From assembly GCA_900457075.1 (NCBI GenBank), contig UGYN01000002.1, forward strand, positions 2,728,001 through 2,792,000: DNA of 64,000 nucleotides, written 5' to 3'. Positions 37,792 through 47,198 of the stretch are shown piece by piece. A model generated the notes under the pieces. The model made no database searches. It was not told the DNA's origin and saw only the letters and a list, made by a program, of their open reading frames with translations. This DNA is from Serratia quinivorans (GTDB lineage: Bacteria; Pseudomonadota; Gammaproteobacteria; Enterobacterales; Enterobacteriaceae). The translations under genes were made by a program, and so were the position numbers. The number at the start of each line of letters is the position of its first letter. Positions within the stretch are counted from its first letter, which is position 1.

Positions 37792-37863
37792 CCCTACCAA
37801 ACAGGTGTGGGCGGAATAACAAGCCTTGCAACGGGCTGGCAATGAAACACAGGGGACAGCAAG

Positions 37864-39226
37864 ATGTCGAATTCTCAAGCGAACAACGCCGTTAAACCAA
37901 AAGGCGGGCTTGATGGTTATTTTAAAATTTCTGCGCGTGGCAGCAGCGTACGGCAGGAAGTGGTGGCAGGGTTAACCACCTTCCTGGCGATGGTTTACTC
38001 GGTGATTGTGGTGCCGAGCATGCTGGGCAAGGCGGGTTTTCCGCCAACGGCGGTGTTTGTCGCCACCTGTCTGGTTGCCGGTCTGGGTTCGTTGCTGATG
38101 GGGCTGTGGGCTAATTTACCAATGGCTATCGGCTGTGCGATCTCACTGACCGCCTTTACCGCCTTCAGCCTGGTGCTGGGTCAGCACATCAGCATTCCGG
38201 TGGCGCTGGGTGCGGTATTCCTGATGGGCGTGCTCTTTACCATTATCTCGGTCACCGGTATCCGCGCCTGGATCCTGCGCAATCTGCCGATGGGCGTGGC
38301 ACACGGCACCGGTATCGGCATTGGTCTGTTCCTGTTGCTGATCGCTGCTAACGGCGTGGGTCTGGTGGTGAAGAACCCGCTGGACGGCCTGCCGGTGGCA
38401 TTGGGTGCGTTCACTTCATTCCCGGTAGTGATGACACTGCTTGGGCTGGCGGTGATTTTCGGTTTGGAAAAACTGCGCGTTCCTGGCGGCATCCTGCTGG
38501 TGATTATCGCCATTTCGGTGATTGGGCTGGTGTTTGACCCGGCAGTGAAGTATCAGGGGCTGTTCGCCATGCCAAGCCTGGCGGACGCTAACGGCCATTC
38601 GCTGATTTTCAGTCTGGATATCATGGGCGCCTTGCAGCCGGTAGTGTTGCCGAGCGTATTGGCGCTGGTGATGACGGCGGTGTTTGACGCTACCGGCACC
38701 ATCCGTGCGGTAGCCGGTCAGGCTAACCTGTTGGATAAAGACGGGCAGATCATCAACGGCGGCAAAGCGCTGACTTCGGACTCCCTGAGCAGCATTTTCT
38801 CCGGCCTGGTGGGCGCGGCTCCGGCAGCGGTGTATATCGAATCTGCGGCGGGGTACTGCGGCGGGCGGCAAAACCGGCCTGACTGCGACCGTGGTCGGTC
38901 TGCTGTTCCTGATGATCCTGTTCCTGTCGCCGTTATCTTATCTGGTGCCGATTTACGCCACCGCACCGGCGCTGATGTACGTCGGCCTGCTGATGCTGAG
39001 CAATGTCACCAAGCTGGACTTCAACGACTTTGTCGATGCCATGTCCGGCCTGCTGTGTGCGGTGTTTATCGTGCTGACCTGTAATATCGTCACCGGCATC
39101 ATGCTGGGCTTTAGCGCACTGGTGATTGGCCGTATCTTCTCCGGCGAATGGCGTCGGTTGAATATCGGTACCGTGGCCATTGCCGTGGCGCTGGTGGCGT
39201 TCTATGCCGGCGGTTGGGCAATCTGA
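37864..39226 (+). pseudogene. ghxP: GhxP guanine/hypoxanthine permease, frame broken by a one-base insertion
   Basis: AzgA-type NCS2 purine:H+ symporter of the inner membrane, very similar to E. coli GhxP. The first frame runs to ...YIESAAG and then reads out of frame to a stop at 39084. The C-terminal part ([20 protein letters not shown] ... AFYAGGWAI) continues in another frame to 39226. Removing one G from GGGG at 38850-38853 restores [20 protein letters not shown] and 453 residues (E. coli 449). The break lies in the conserved TAAGGKTGL motif, so the product as written is non-functional. Confidence 0.9.
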
Positions 39227-39240
39227 TCGCGCTGGTGTTT

Positions 39241-39269
39241 CCCCCGTCGCTTCGGCGGGGGATGTTTTA
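39241..39269 (+). terminator. ghxP terminator
   Basis: CCCCCGTCG-CTT-CGGCGGGGG, a 9-bp stem (one G-T pair) followed by ATGTTTTAT, 14 bases after ghxP. Confidence 0.85.
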
Positions 39270-39411
39270 TCCCCATTTCTGCTTCAGATAAGTCTCCTTC
39301 TGCCGATACTGCATTTTGAATGGCACAACAAGCTTTAACCGCTGTAAAAAAAAGTGATCTACTATCGGGCATATTCAGAGATATTTCTGAACCCTGGAGT
39401 CTAAGGAAAGC

Positions 39412-41062
39412 ATGGAAATCTTTTTTACAATCCTCATTTTAATTTTGGTGGTCTCCCTGTCCGGGGTGGTGACGCGCATGTTGCCGTTCCAGGTGCCATT
39501 ACCGTTAATGCAGATCGGTATCGGGGCCTTGTTGGCCTGGCCGCATTTTGGGCTGCACGTCGACTTTGACCCTGAATTGTTCCTGGTCCTGTTTATTCCG
39601 CCGTTGCTGTTTGCCGATGGCTGGAAAACGCCAACCCGCGAATTTTTGCACCACGGCCGTGAAATCCTTGGCCTGGCACTGGTGCTGGTGCTGATTACCG
39701 TGGTCGGTGTCGGCTACCTGATTTACGCCATGGTACCGGGCATCCCGCTGGTGGCGGCGTTTGCCCTGGCGGCGGTACTGTCGCCAACCGATGCCGTGGC
39801 GCTGTCCGGCATCGTGGGTAAAGGGCGTATTCCCAAGTCGATCATGGGGGTGCTGGAAGGCGAGGCGCTGATGAACGACGCGTCCGGTCTGGTCTCACTC
39901 AAATTCGCCATCGCAGTGGCGATGGGCACCATGGTGTTTACCGTGGGCGGGGCGACGCTGGAGTTTCTCAAGGTGGCGATCGGCGGCCTGCTGGCCGGTG
40001 TGGCGATCACCTGGCTTTACAGTAAGTCGTTGCGCGTCATGAGCCGCTGGAGTGGCGACGACCCGGCAACGCAAATTGTATTCCTGCTGCTGTTGCCGTT
40101 TGCCTCTTATCTGATTGCCGAACATATTGGCGTCTCCGGCATCCTGGCCGCGGTTGCTGCGGGGATGACCATCAGCCAGTCCGGCGTGATCCGCAATGCC
40201 CCGCTGGCGATGCGTCTGCGTGCCAACAGCGTCTGGGCGATGCTGGAATTTGTGTTTAACGGCATGGTGTTCATCATGTTGGGGCTGCAGCTGCCGGGGA
40301 TCCTGGAGACCTCCATCTTCCAGGCGGAGCTGGATCCGACCATTCAGACCTGGTACCTGTTTGCCGATGTTGCCATCATCTACGCCGCGTTGCTGGTGTT
40401 GCGCTTCACCTGGCTGTGGCTGATGAAAAACGCCAGCCGTCGCTTTATGAAAAAACGGCCGTTGCAGTTTTGGCGATTTCACCACGCGTGAACTGTGGGT
40501 GGCGTCGTTCGCCGGGGTGCGTGGGGCGATTACGCTGGCGGGTGTGCTGTCCATTCCGCTGTTGCTGAGTGACGGTTCTGCCTTCCCGGCGCGCTATCAA
40601 CTGGTGTTTATTGCCGCCGGGGTGATCCTGCTTTCGCTGATTGCCGGCGTCATGGCGTTGCCGCTGTTGCTGCGCGGCGTGCAGGTGGCAGACAAGAGCG
40701 TCAGCAAGAGTGAAGAGCGGATGGCGATTGCCATGGCGGCCGAAGTGGCGATCGAAAGCATCAACAAAATGGAAGAACGCCTGGCCGTGGATACCGAAGA
40801 AAATATCGATCCGCAGATATTGAAAGAGATCAGTTCGCGGGTGGTCGGGACGCTGCGGCGGCGCATCACCACTAAAGACGATATCGAAAATGCGCTGATG
40901 CTGGAAAACCTCGAACGGCGTTTTCGCCTGACGGCGCTGCGTGCCGAACGCGGTGAGTTATATCACCTGCGCGCCACGCAGAAAATCAGCAACGAGACGC
41001 TGCAAAAATTATTGCACGATCTCGACCTGCTGGAAGCGCTGTTGATAGAGCGCGAGGGGTAA
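39412..41062 (+). pseudogene. yjcE: YjcE Na+/H+ antiporter (CPA1), frame broken by a one-base insertion
   Basis: CPA1-type cation/proton antiporter. N-terminal frame (MEIFFTILILILVVSLSGVVTRMLPF ... LSPTDAVALSGIVG, GEALMNDASGLVSLKFA) runs to 40491 and ends FMKKRPLQFWRFHHA. The remainder (VASFAGVRGAITLAGVLSIPLLL ... cytoplasmic tail) is in another frame. Removing one T from TTTT at 40468-40471 restores RPLQFGDFTTRELWVASFAGVRG and exactly 549 residues, the E. coli YjcE length. Follows ghxP as in E. coli (yjcD-yjcE). Confidence 0.9.
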
Positions 41063-41091
41063 TGCCAATGGGGCCGCAGACGCGGCCCCGT

Positions 41092-41979
41092 TTATTTCAT
41101 CGACGGCCAGTAGTCGCGACAGCAGGCGATCCAGGCCTGGGCGCTGTGCGACAGGTAGCTGCCCTGACGCCAGATTAACCCCACCTTCCATTCCATGCGT
41201 GGCTCCAGCGGCAGCCAAATCAGGTTTTCCTTATCCAGCCATTGGCAGACCGGCTCCGGCAGGGTGGCGATGCCAACCCCGGCCTGCACCATCGACGCCA
41301 GAAAATCCCACTGCCCGCTGCGTACCGCAATCTGGGGTTCAAAACCGGCCTGGCGGAATGCTGTCATCAGCATCTTGTAGAGCGCGAAGTCCTCGTTATA
41401 AAGCAGGATCGGCCAGTTGGCCAACTCGGAGATATGGATACTGGTACGGTTTAACCAGTGCGGCGTTCGTGGTGCGACCACGCACATGGGGTGGCCGAGC
41501 AAGGGCAGAAAGGTCAGTGGCTGAGCGGAATCGACCGGCAGAATGGTCATCGCCAGATCCAGTTCACCGGACATCACCGCCTGTTCAACCGATAGCCCGC
41601 CCAGTTCGGAGATTTTGAGTTCGATGCCGGGATAAGTCTGGCGAAACTGCCGGATCAAATCGGCGATCTGCCGGCCGACCATCGGTGGGATGCCCAACCG
41701 CAGCACGCCTTTTTTCACCGAGCTGATGTCTTCCAGCTCGGCCTCCAACTGGCGGAATTCATCGATGATGGCCAGACCGCGCTGATATACCGCCTGGCCG
41801 CTGTCGGTCAGGTGCAGCCTGCGGCCTTCACGGATCAGCAAGGTGCACTCCAGTTCCTCTTCCAAATGGCGCAGCATCTTGCTGATGGTTGGCTGGGTGA
41901 CGAACAGTTTTTCCGCCGCGCGGGTAAAGCTTTGCTGGCGCACCACTTCCACGAAGTAGCGCAAAGTGCGGACATCCAC
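41092..41979 (-). CDS. cidR: LysR-family regulator, CidR type
   Basis: 295 residues starting at GTG 41979 (VDVRTLRYFVEVVRQQSFTRAAEKLFVTQPTISKMLRHLEEEL), with GAGGAGA 8 bases upstream; the nearby ATG at 41975 is out of frame. HTH plus LysR substrate domain. Divergent from cidA-cidB homologues, the same layout as CidR, which in Gram-positives responds to acetate/pyruvate overflow. Assignment rests on similarity to that LysR group and on the neighbourhood. Confidence 0.85.
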   Translation of the reverse strand: MDVRTLRYFVEVVRQQSFTRAAEKLFVTQPTISKMLRHLEEELECTLLIREGRRLHLTDSGQAVYQRGLAIIDEFRQLEAELEDISSVKKGVLRLGIPPMVGRQIADLIRQFRQTYPGIELKISELGGLSVEQAVMSGELDLAMTILPVDSAQPLTFLPLLGHPMCVVAPRTPHWLNRTSIHISELANWPILLYNEDFALYKMLMTAFRQAGFEPQIAVRSGQWDFLASMVQAGVGIATLPEPVCQWLDKENLIWLPLEPRMEWKVGLIWRQGSYLSHSAQAWIACCRDYWPSMK

Positions 41980-42118
41980 GTTGGGTTCTCCTCAGGAACA
42001 ATACCAGCGGGAAATTATTCCCTGACGGCATGATATTGATGATTTTAATTCATTTCAGGCGGGGTTTCCTGGCTGCGTATACTGTAATCCGTGAATTTTT
42101 TGTTTAAGGTCATCTTCC

Positions 42119-42541
42119 ATGTTACTGGCGTTACGCCACGCTGCTCCTTCTTTGCTGACCCGCTTGCAGGTGCCTGTCCAGGTTGTTTTATACGCGGCGT
42201 TATTTTTGATTGCTGACCGGCTGGTGCAGCAGTTCCATTTGCCGTTGCCCGCCAACATTATCGGCATGTTGATGCTGCTGGCGCTGATTTCGCTGCGCAT
42301 TCTGCCGCTGAACTGGGTCAGGGCCGGTTCGCGCTGGCTGCTGGCAGAGATGCTGCTGTTCTTCGTCCCGGCGGTAGTGGCGGTGGTCAACTATGCCCAG
42401 TTGCTGATGGTTGAGGGCTGGAAGATTTTCCTGGTGATTGCCGTCAGCACCACGCTGACGCTGGGCGCGACGGGGCTGGTGGTTGATCGGGTCTATCGAC
42501 TGGAAGTCTGGTTGCAACGGCGAAAACAGCGCGATGAATGA
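42119..42541 (+). CDS. cidA: CidA/LrgA-family membrane protein
   Basis: 140 residues, four membrane segments. Family pattern LVQQFHLPLPANIIGMLMLLALISLRILPLNWVRAGSRWLLAEMLLFFVPAVVAVVNY. Holin-like protein; in bacteria the family is tied to murein hydrolase export or to pyruvate/acetate handling, and the exact role is debated. Overlaps cidB by 8 bases. A TATACT -10 lies about 35 bases before the ATG. Confidence 0.9.
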   Translation: MLLALRHAAPSLLTRLQVPVQVVLYAALFLIADRLVQQFHLPLPANIIGMLMLLALISLRILPLNWVRAGSRWLLAEMLLFFVPAVVAVVNYAQLLMVEGWKIFLVIAVSTTLTLGATGLVVDRVYRLEVWLQRRKQRDE

Positions 42542-43223
42542 TTTTATCCTGAGCATCGCCTGCTTTGTGGCAACGCTGGCGCTCTATTTCGCCAATAAAA
42601 AACTCTACCGCCGCCGTCGAACCTTGCTGTTGATGCCATTGGTACTGACGCCAATGATCCTGGTGCTGTTGCTGGTGGTGACCCATATTTCGTACCAGGA
42701 CTACATTGGCGAAACGCACTGGTTGCTGTGGCTGCTGGGGCCGGCCACCATCGCCTTCGCGGTACCGGTATACGAGAATCTGCATATTATCCGCCGCCAC
42801 TGGCTGTCGCTCAGCGCCGGAGTGCTGACGGCAGTGCTGGTGGCGGTTTACAGCTCGGTGTGGCTGGCGCGACTGCTGACGCTGCCGGAAGAGGTGCAGC
42901 GCAGCCTGGCAGTGCGCTCCATCACCACGCCGTTTGCGCTGGAGGCGGCCAAACAGATGGGCGGGCAGGCAGATCTGGTGGCGCTGTTTGTGGTGATCAC
43001 CGGGGTGTTCGGCATGGCGGTTGGGGATATTTTGTTCCTGCGGCTGGCGGTGCGCAGCAGTCTGGCGAAAGGCGCCGGGCTCGGGGCGTCATCACACGGT
43101 GCCGGTACGGCGAAAGCCTATGAGATGGGGCAGGAAGAAGGGGTGGTTTCCAGCCTGGTGATGATGCTGGCGGGGATTATCACGGTGATTGCCGCGCCGC
43201 TGATAGGGCAACTGATGTGGTAA
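42534..43223 (+). CDS. cidB: CidB/LrgB-family membrane protein
   Basis: 229 residues from ATG 42534. Multi-spanning inner-membrane protein with LLGPATIAFAVPVYENLHIIRRHW, RSITTPFALEAAKQMGG and GTAKAYEMGQEEGVVSSLVMMLAGI, typical of LrgB/YohK. Partner of the upstream CidA and translationally coupled to it. Confidence 0.93.
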   Translation: MNDFILSIACFVATLALYFANKKLYRRRRTLLLMPLVLTPMILVLLLVVTHISYQDYIGETHWLLWLLGPATIAFAVPVYENLHIIRRHWLSLSAGVLTAVLVAVYSSVWLARLLTLPEEVQRSLAVRSITTPFALEAAKQMGGQADLVALFVVITGVFGMAVGDILFLRLAVRSSLAKGAGLGASSHGAGTAKAYEMGQEEGVVSSLVMMLAGIITVIAAPLIGQLMW

Positions 43224-43290
43224 GCCTGCGGCAGCTCGACTGCTCGCGCGTCACTTTCGCCGCTGTGGTTCCTTTAGAGCTACGGCGCAC

Positions 43291-43316
43291 AAAAAAGCCC
43301 GGCGTTGGCCGGGCTT
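43291..43316 (-). terminator. Terminator of the lpxP-like gene
   Basis: On the minus strand AAGCCCGGCC-AAC-GCCGGGCTTTTTT gives a strong stem and T-run 16 bases after the stop. It may also serve cidAB on the other side. Confidence 0.9.
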
Positions 43317-43331
43317 GGTTTGGGGTTTGGC

Positions 43332-44252
43332 TCAGTACAGCGAAGGGGTACCGGCCGGCCGGGTTTTGAAGCGACGATGTAGCCACATATACTGCTCTGG
43401 AGCGCGCATGATCTCTTTCTCAACCACTTTATTCATGTAAGCCGCGGCGGCGATTTCGTCACTGATAGGGTAATTTTCCAGTGCCGGTTGGATCAATAGA
43501 TCATAACCACGGCCTTTCTCGCGACGGATCAGCACCACCGGTACCAGCGCCGGCTTGGCCATGCGTGCCAGCATATAGGTCCCGCTGGTGGTGGCGGCCT
43601 GATCGACGGCGAACAACGGGGCGAATACGCTGCCGCGTGGGCCGTAGTCTTGATCTGGAGCGAACCATACGGCTTCGCCGCGCTTAAGAGCCTGAACCAT
43701 GCCGCGCAGGTCTTTGCGATCCAGCATGGCCTTGTTGGAACGCATACGCCCTTTGGTTTGTGCCCATTCCATCGCTTTATTGTTGTGTGGACGGTACATC
43801 GCCATCATCGGCTGGCACAGCCCCATGGCACGACCACCCAGCTCCAGCGACATAAAATGCACGCCAATTACCAGTACGCCGCGTTGGTTTTGCTGTGCCG
43901 CTTTCAGGTGATTGATGCCGGAAACGTTGAACCAGCGCTTAACGCGCTTATCTGACCAGAACCAGGCCATACCGGTTTCCAGCAGGCCCATGCCGAGGGA
44001 TTCGAAGTTACCTGTCACTTTGTGTTCGCGCTGTTCCACGTCCATGTCCGGGAAGCAAAGTTCCAGGTTACGGCGAGTAATGGAAACGCGGCGTTTCAGG
44101 AAGCGCATCGAGGTACGGCCCATCCATATACCGAGCTTGTGCAGCACCGGATAGGGGAGTTGAACCAGTAAGAACAGACAGCCCAGCCCGAACCAGGTAA
44201 ACCAGTAGCGAGGATGTAGCAGGGCCATTTTGAATTTTTGCGGACGCTTCAT
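43332..44252 (-). CDS. lpxP: Lipid A biosynthesis acyltransferase, LpxL/LpxP family
   Basis: 306 residues. One N-terminal membrane anchor (about 15-35), catalytic HX4D-type motif in VIGVHFMSLELGGR, then RMRSNKAMLDRKDLRGMVQALKRGEAVWFAPDQDYGPRGSVFAPLF and the C-terminal APEQYMWLHRRFKTRP. It adds the secondary acyl chain to Kdo2-lipid IVA at the inner membrane. VHFMSLELGGRAMGLCQPMMAMYRPHNN resembles E. coli LpxP more than LpxL, while DRKDLRGM and DYGPRGSVF resemble LpxL, so the acyl specificity (palmitoleate or laurate) is unsure. Confidence 0.88.
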   Translation of the reverse strand: MKRPQKFKMALLHPRYWFTWFGLGCLFLLVQLPYPVLHKLGIWMGRTSMRFLKRRVSITRRNLELCFPDMDVEQREHKVTGNFESLGMGLLETGMAWFWSDKRVKRWFNVSGINHLKAAQQNQRGVLVIGVHFMSLELGGRAMGLCQPMMAMYRPHNNKAMEWAQTKGRMRSNKAMLDRKDLRGMVQALKRGEAVWFAPDQDYGPRGSVFAPLFAVDQAATTSGTYMLARMAKPALVPVVLIRREKGRGYDLLIQPALENYPISDEIAAAAYMNKVVEKEIMRAPEQYMWLHRRFKTRPAGTPSLY

Positions 44253-44500
44253 ATGAACTCATTTATGCATTAAAAGGGGCAGCAACCTGTAACGCACAAG
44301 GATCCACTTAATTGCGATACGACCACTCAGACACCCAGACATCACTATTGTTTAGCCAGATTCCATAATTGACCAAATCTTTACACTCGAGGGGCGGTTC
44401 GCGCTGCTATCAGGCTTCGGAGGGAGGGCTACAGGCCCGCGAAGGCGGCTCCAGGAATGTATATTGTAACACACAATACGACCTGATAAGCAGGAGTGGC

Positions 44501-44522
44501 ATGCGAATATTCTCATTCGCAT
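44501..44522. promoter_or_regulatory. Perfect 8-bp inverted repeat upstream of the lpxP-like gene
   Basis: ATGCGAAT-attctc-ATTCGCAT. On the minus strand it contains AATGAGAAT, part of a Fur-like box, but the full 19-bp Fur consensus is matched only in about half of positions. Candidate operator; regulator unknown. Confidence 0.4.
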
Positions 44523-44552
44523 TGACCTGAATTTGATAAAGCATCAAAGAAG

Positions 44553-44587
44553 AAAAAGGCGCCGCCTCTTGCGAGGTTGCGCCTTTT
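44553..44587 (-). terminator. dusB-fis operon terminator
   Basis: AAAAGGCGC-cg-CCTC-ttgc-GAGG-tt-GCGCCTTTT. On the minus strand the stem is followed by a T-run (TTTTTCTTCTTTG), 21 bases after the fis stop. Confidence 0.93.
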
Positions 44588-44608
44588 CAACATGCCAACT
44601 GACTAGTA

Positions 44609-44905
44609 TCAGTTCATGCCGTATTTTTTCAATTTCTTACGCAGCGTACCGCGGTTGATGCCCATCATCAGGGCTGCACGGGTCTGGTTGCCACGGGTGT
44701 ATTGCATCACCATGTCCAACAGTGGCTGTTCAACTTCAGCCAATACCAGCTCATACAGATCGTTAACGTCTTGACCATTCAGTTGAGCAAAATAGTTCTT
44801 CAGTGCTTGTTTCACCGAGTCACGCAGAGGCTTTTGAGTCACTTGGTCCTGTGAGTTCACGGTAGAAACGGTCAGTACGTCAGAATTTACGCGTTGTTCG
44901 AACAT
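44609..44905 (-). CDS. fis: Fis nucleoid-associated protein
   Basis: 98 residues, identical in length to E. coli Fis and almost identical in sequence ([98 protein letters not shown] pattern, with the C-terminal HTH in the last 25 residues). Bends DNA and activates rRNA promoters. Second gene of dusB-fis, 21 bases after dusB. Confidence 0.99.
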
Positions 44906-44926
44906 AGTTCTGTCAGCTCTTTTTTG

Positions 44927-45892
44927 TTACGCAAGATTTTCGAAATATGCCTCCAACGCCTCCAGCTGTTCGCTGGCATCCTCTATGGCGTTGAATGTGC
45001 GCCGAAACTGGTCATTCGGGGCGTGCTCCTGGAGATACCAGGATACGTGCTTACGAGCAATCCGGAATCCCTTGCCTTGGCCGTAAAAGCCGTGCAATTC
45101 CCGAATATGCCCTATCAACAAACGCTTAACCTCGCCAAGTGGCGGAGGGGGCAGCAGTTCCCCAGTGTCCAGATAATGCTGGATTTCCCGGAAGATCCAG
45201 GGTCTCCCCTGAGCAGCGCGGCCTATCATCAGGGCATCAGCCCCAGTGTAGTCGAGCACTGCTCTGGCTTTATGCGGGTCAGTAATGTCGCCATTCGCGA
45301 TAATCGGAATGGAAACACTCTGCTTAACTGCCCGAATGCTGTCGTACTCCGCGTTGCCGTTGAACAGGCAGGCGCGGGTTCGGCCATGAATAGTCAGGGC
45401 CTGTATACCACAGTCTTCGGCCAGTTGGGCAATCTCTACACAGTTACGGTGTTCGGGTTCCCAGCCGGTACGGATCTTAAGTGTTACCGGCACATCCACA
45501 GCGTTAACTACCGCGTGGAGGATCTGTTTAACCAGATCCGGGTACTGCAGCAATGCAGACCCTGCAAGCTTCCGGTTCACTTTCTTGGCCGGGCACCCCA
45601 TATTGATGTCGATGATCTGTGCGCCACTGGCCACGTTAATACGTGCCGCGGCGGCCATATCATCCGGATCGCATCCGGCAATCTGCACGGAACGGATCCC
45701 TGGTTCATCGCTATGGACCATACGCAGACGCGACTTATCCGTCCGCCACACCTCCGGATTGGAGGAGAGCATTTCGGATACAGCCATCCCAGCACCCATT
45801 GCATGACATAGGGCTCTAAATGGGCGATCTGTAATGCCGGCCATCGGGGCCGCAATCAAGCAATTTGTAAGCTGGTGGTGTCCAATGCGCAT
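44927..45892 (-). CDS. dusB: DusB tRNA-dihydrouridine synthase
   Basis: 321 residues, E. coli length, from ATG 45892 ([26 protein letters not shown]). FMN enzyme with catalytic Cys in [19 protein letters not shown] region, [26 protein letters not shown] and [16 protein letters not shown]. Reduces U17 in tRNA. Leader gene of the fis operon. Confidence 0.97.
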   Translation of the reverse strand: MRIGHHQLTNCLIAAPMAGITDRPFRALCHAMGAGMAVSEMLSSNPEVWRTDKSRLRMVHSDEPGIRSVQIAGCDPDDMAAAARINVASGAQIIDINMGCPAKKVNRKLAGSALLQYPDLVKQILHAVVNAVDVPVTLKIRTGWEPEHRNCVEIAQLAEDCGIQALTIHGRTRACLFNGNAEYDSIRAVKQSVSIPIIANGDITDPHKARAVLDYTGADALMIGRAAQGRPWIFREIQHYLDTGELLPPPPLGEVKRLLIGHIRELHGFYGQGKGFRIARKHVSWYLQEHAPNDQFRRTFNAIEDASEQLEALEAYFENLA

Positions 45893-45930
45893 AGACAAAG
45901 AGTAACCATACTGTGTCCGCAAGGGCGCGT

Positions 45931-45959
45931 ATATTACGCATTTTTGCGTTGAGATGAAA
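45931..45959 (-). promoter_or_regulatory. dusB-fis promoter with GC-rich discriminator
   Basis: On the minus strand TTTCAT (-35, 45954-45959), 17-bp spacer, TAATAT (-10, 45931-45936), then GCGCCC. This closely resembles the E. coli fis promoter, which has a weak -35 and a GC-rich discriminator responsible for growth-rate and stringent control. Confidence 0.82.
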
Positions 45960-46277
45960 GGCCAAACTTTGACCAATCAGGCGCTATTCGGCAATAAAAA
46001 TGCACCTCGTCAGGATCTATAAAAATATTATATATATTTAACAATGAGTTGACGAAATTAGGTCAATTAGTGCTCGATAAAATATTCCCAACACAACAGA
46101 ATTTTATCTGTATTGAGTCTCGATTCAGCTGGATATCGGCAGCGATATAGGCCATTTGTCAGGGTATTGCGTTGAGAAGGGGCACAATTACGCTGAAATC
46201 GCGTGGTGAAGGTTTCGATTAAAAACGCATTTGTTCACCGCCGGGGATCAAACGGCGGCGAAGTTATTCCGGCAGCC
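45960..46277. other. Gene-free region upstream of dusB-fis
   Basis: About 320 bases. The part 46017-46090 is strongly AT-rich (AAAAATATTATATATATTTAAC...), consistent with Fis/IHF/UP-element binding upstream of the fis promoter. A weak stem CCGCCG/CGGCGG at 46237-46257 lies just past the carbonic anhydrase stop. Confidence 0.4.
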
Positions 46278-47012
46278 TTAGTCGATGATTACGCGGCCGT
46301 TCAGCGCCTGTAGCGGACGATTGTTCGCATGCTGTACCACGGCGCGGAATTGAGCGATCTGCTCGGCAGAGGCGCTGACAGGCTTATCCAGCACCATCCA
46401 GCTTACCCCTTCGGAACAAGGGGGCGTGGTTAACGAACCGCTGAACCGATAGAAGTTAAAGTTTTGAGGGAGCAGCGCCTTGATATCCAGCGGCGTAGTC
46501 AGCACCGCGGTCTGATCGACGGCGGTCGGCATCTGCCGCCAGGCCTGCGCCAACTGCGGGTTGGCTTTGCCTTGCTGGAACATCAATGCCAGGACTGCCA
46601 GTGCACCCTGTTGGTCTTTATAGACAAAGTGCGCCTCAAGGGGGAATTGCTTACCGTCAATTTCGTTTTCGCTCGGGGCGTGGAAGTGAAATTGTTGCAG
46701 CGTGAAAGTGTCGTTATCCAGCACCAGGGTATTGCCGCCGCTGACGTTTACCTGCACGGTATGGCCGTTATTGACGATCTGCTGTTTGCCTGGTTGGAAA
46801 GCCAGTTTCAGTTTGTCGTGCTGGGTTTTCAGAGCACCTTTAACATTAACCGGTGACTGGTTCTTACCGGTTTCGCACAGCGAAAAATCCGGAGAGAGTT
46901 TTCCCCAGTGTGCCGGATCTTCCTGACCTTCATAGCCCCAATGGGCTTGCTCTGTGGCGTTGGCCGAAAAGCAGGCGATCAGTAAAGCGGCGAGTAATAA
47001 TTTCCCTTTCAT
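46278..47012 (-). CDS. cah: Periplasmic alpha-type carbonic anhydrase
   Basis: 244 residues from ATG 47012, with AAGGA upstream; TTG at 47018 is less likely. Signal peptide MKGKLLLAALLIACFSANA|TEQ. Zinc ligands H109 and H111 (QFHFHAPSEN) and H128 (LEAHFVY) are intact, as are NQSPVNV and SLTTPPCSEGVSWMVL with two cysteines able to form a disulfide. Interconverts CO2 and bicarbonate in the periplasm. Absent at this place in E. coli K-12. Confidence 0.95.
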   Translation of the reverse strand: MKGKLLLAALLIACFSANATEQAHWGYEGQEDPAHWGKLSPDFSLCETGKNQSPVNVKGALKTQHDKLKLAFQPGKQQIVNNGHTVQVNVSGGNTLVLDNDTFTLQQFHFHAPSENEIDGKQFPLEAHFVYKDQQGALAVLALMFQQGKANPQLAQAWRQMPTAVDQTAVLTTPLDIKALLPQNFNFYRFSGSLTTPPCSEGVSWMVLDKPVSASAEQIAQFRAVVQHANNRPLQALNGRVIID

Positions 47013-47145
47013 TGCCAATCCTTATTGAAAAATCGTTAATTGTCTTTGGCGGACAGCGGCTAAAAAAATCGGCTGCGATCGCGCCTGCAGCAGAATACGC
47101 CTGCTTTTTATCAGGATAAATCAGTGAAATCTTGGGGCGAAAAAA

Positions 47146-47177
47146 AACCACCGTAACTTGTTAAGTTATCGGTGGTT
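47146..47177. terminator. Bidirectional terminator between prmA and cah
   Basis: AACCACCG plus TAACTT paired with AAGTTA plus CGGTGGTT, one bulged T, 3-nt loop; A-run before and T-run after. Serves prmA on the minus strand. Confidence 0.88.
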
Positions 47178-47198
47178 TTTATCGGAATAAAAATATGA

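Larger units (their letters stand above)
37528..37863. other. Gene-free region upstream of ghxP
   Basis: 336 bases. It holds the VOC gene terminator at 37536-37556 and three copies of a CGTTTGC-type motif (see the repeat entry). No ORF with support. Confidence 0.6.
44253..44608. other. Gene-free region between the lpxP-like gene and fis
   Basis: 356 bases containing the fis terminator (44553-44587) and two inverted repeats: TATTGT-aacac-ACAATA at 44462-44478 and ATGCGAAT-N6-ATTCGCAT at 44501-44522. It should hold the promoter of the minus-strand lpxP-like gene. No ORF with support. Confidence 0.5.
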
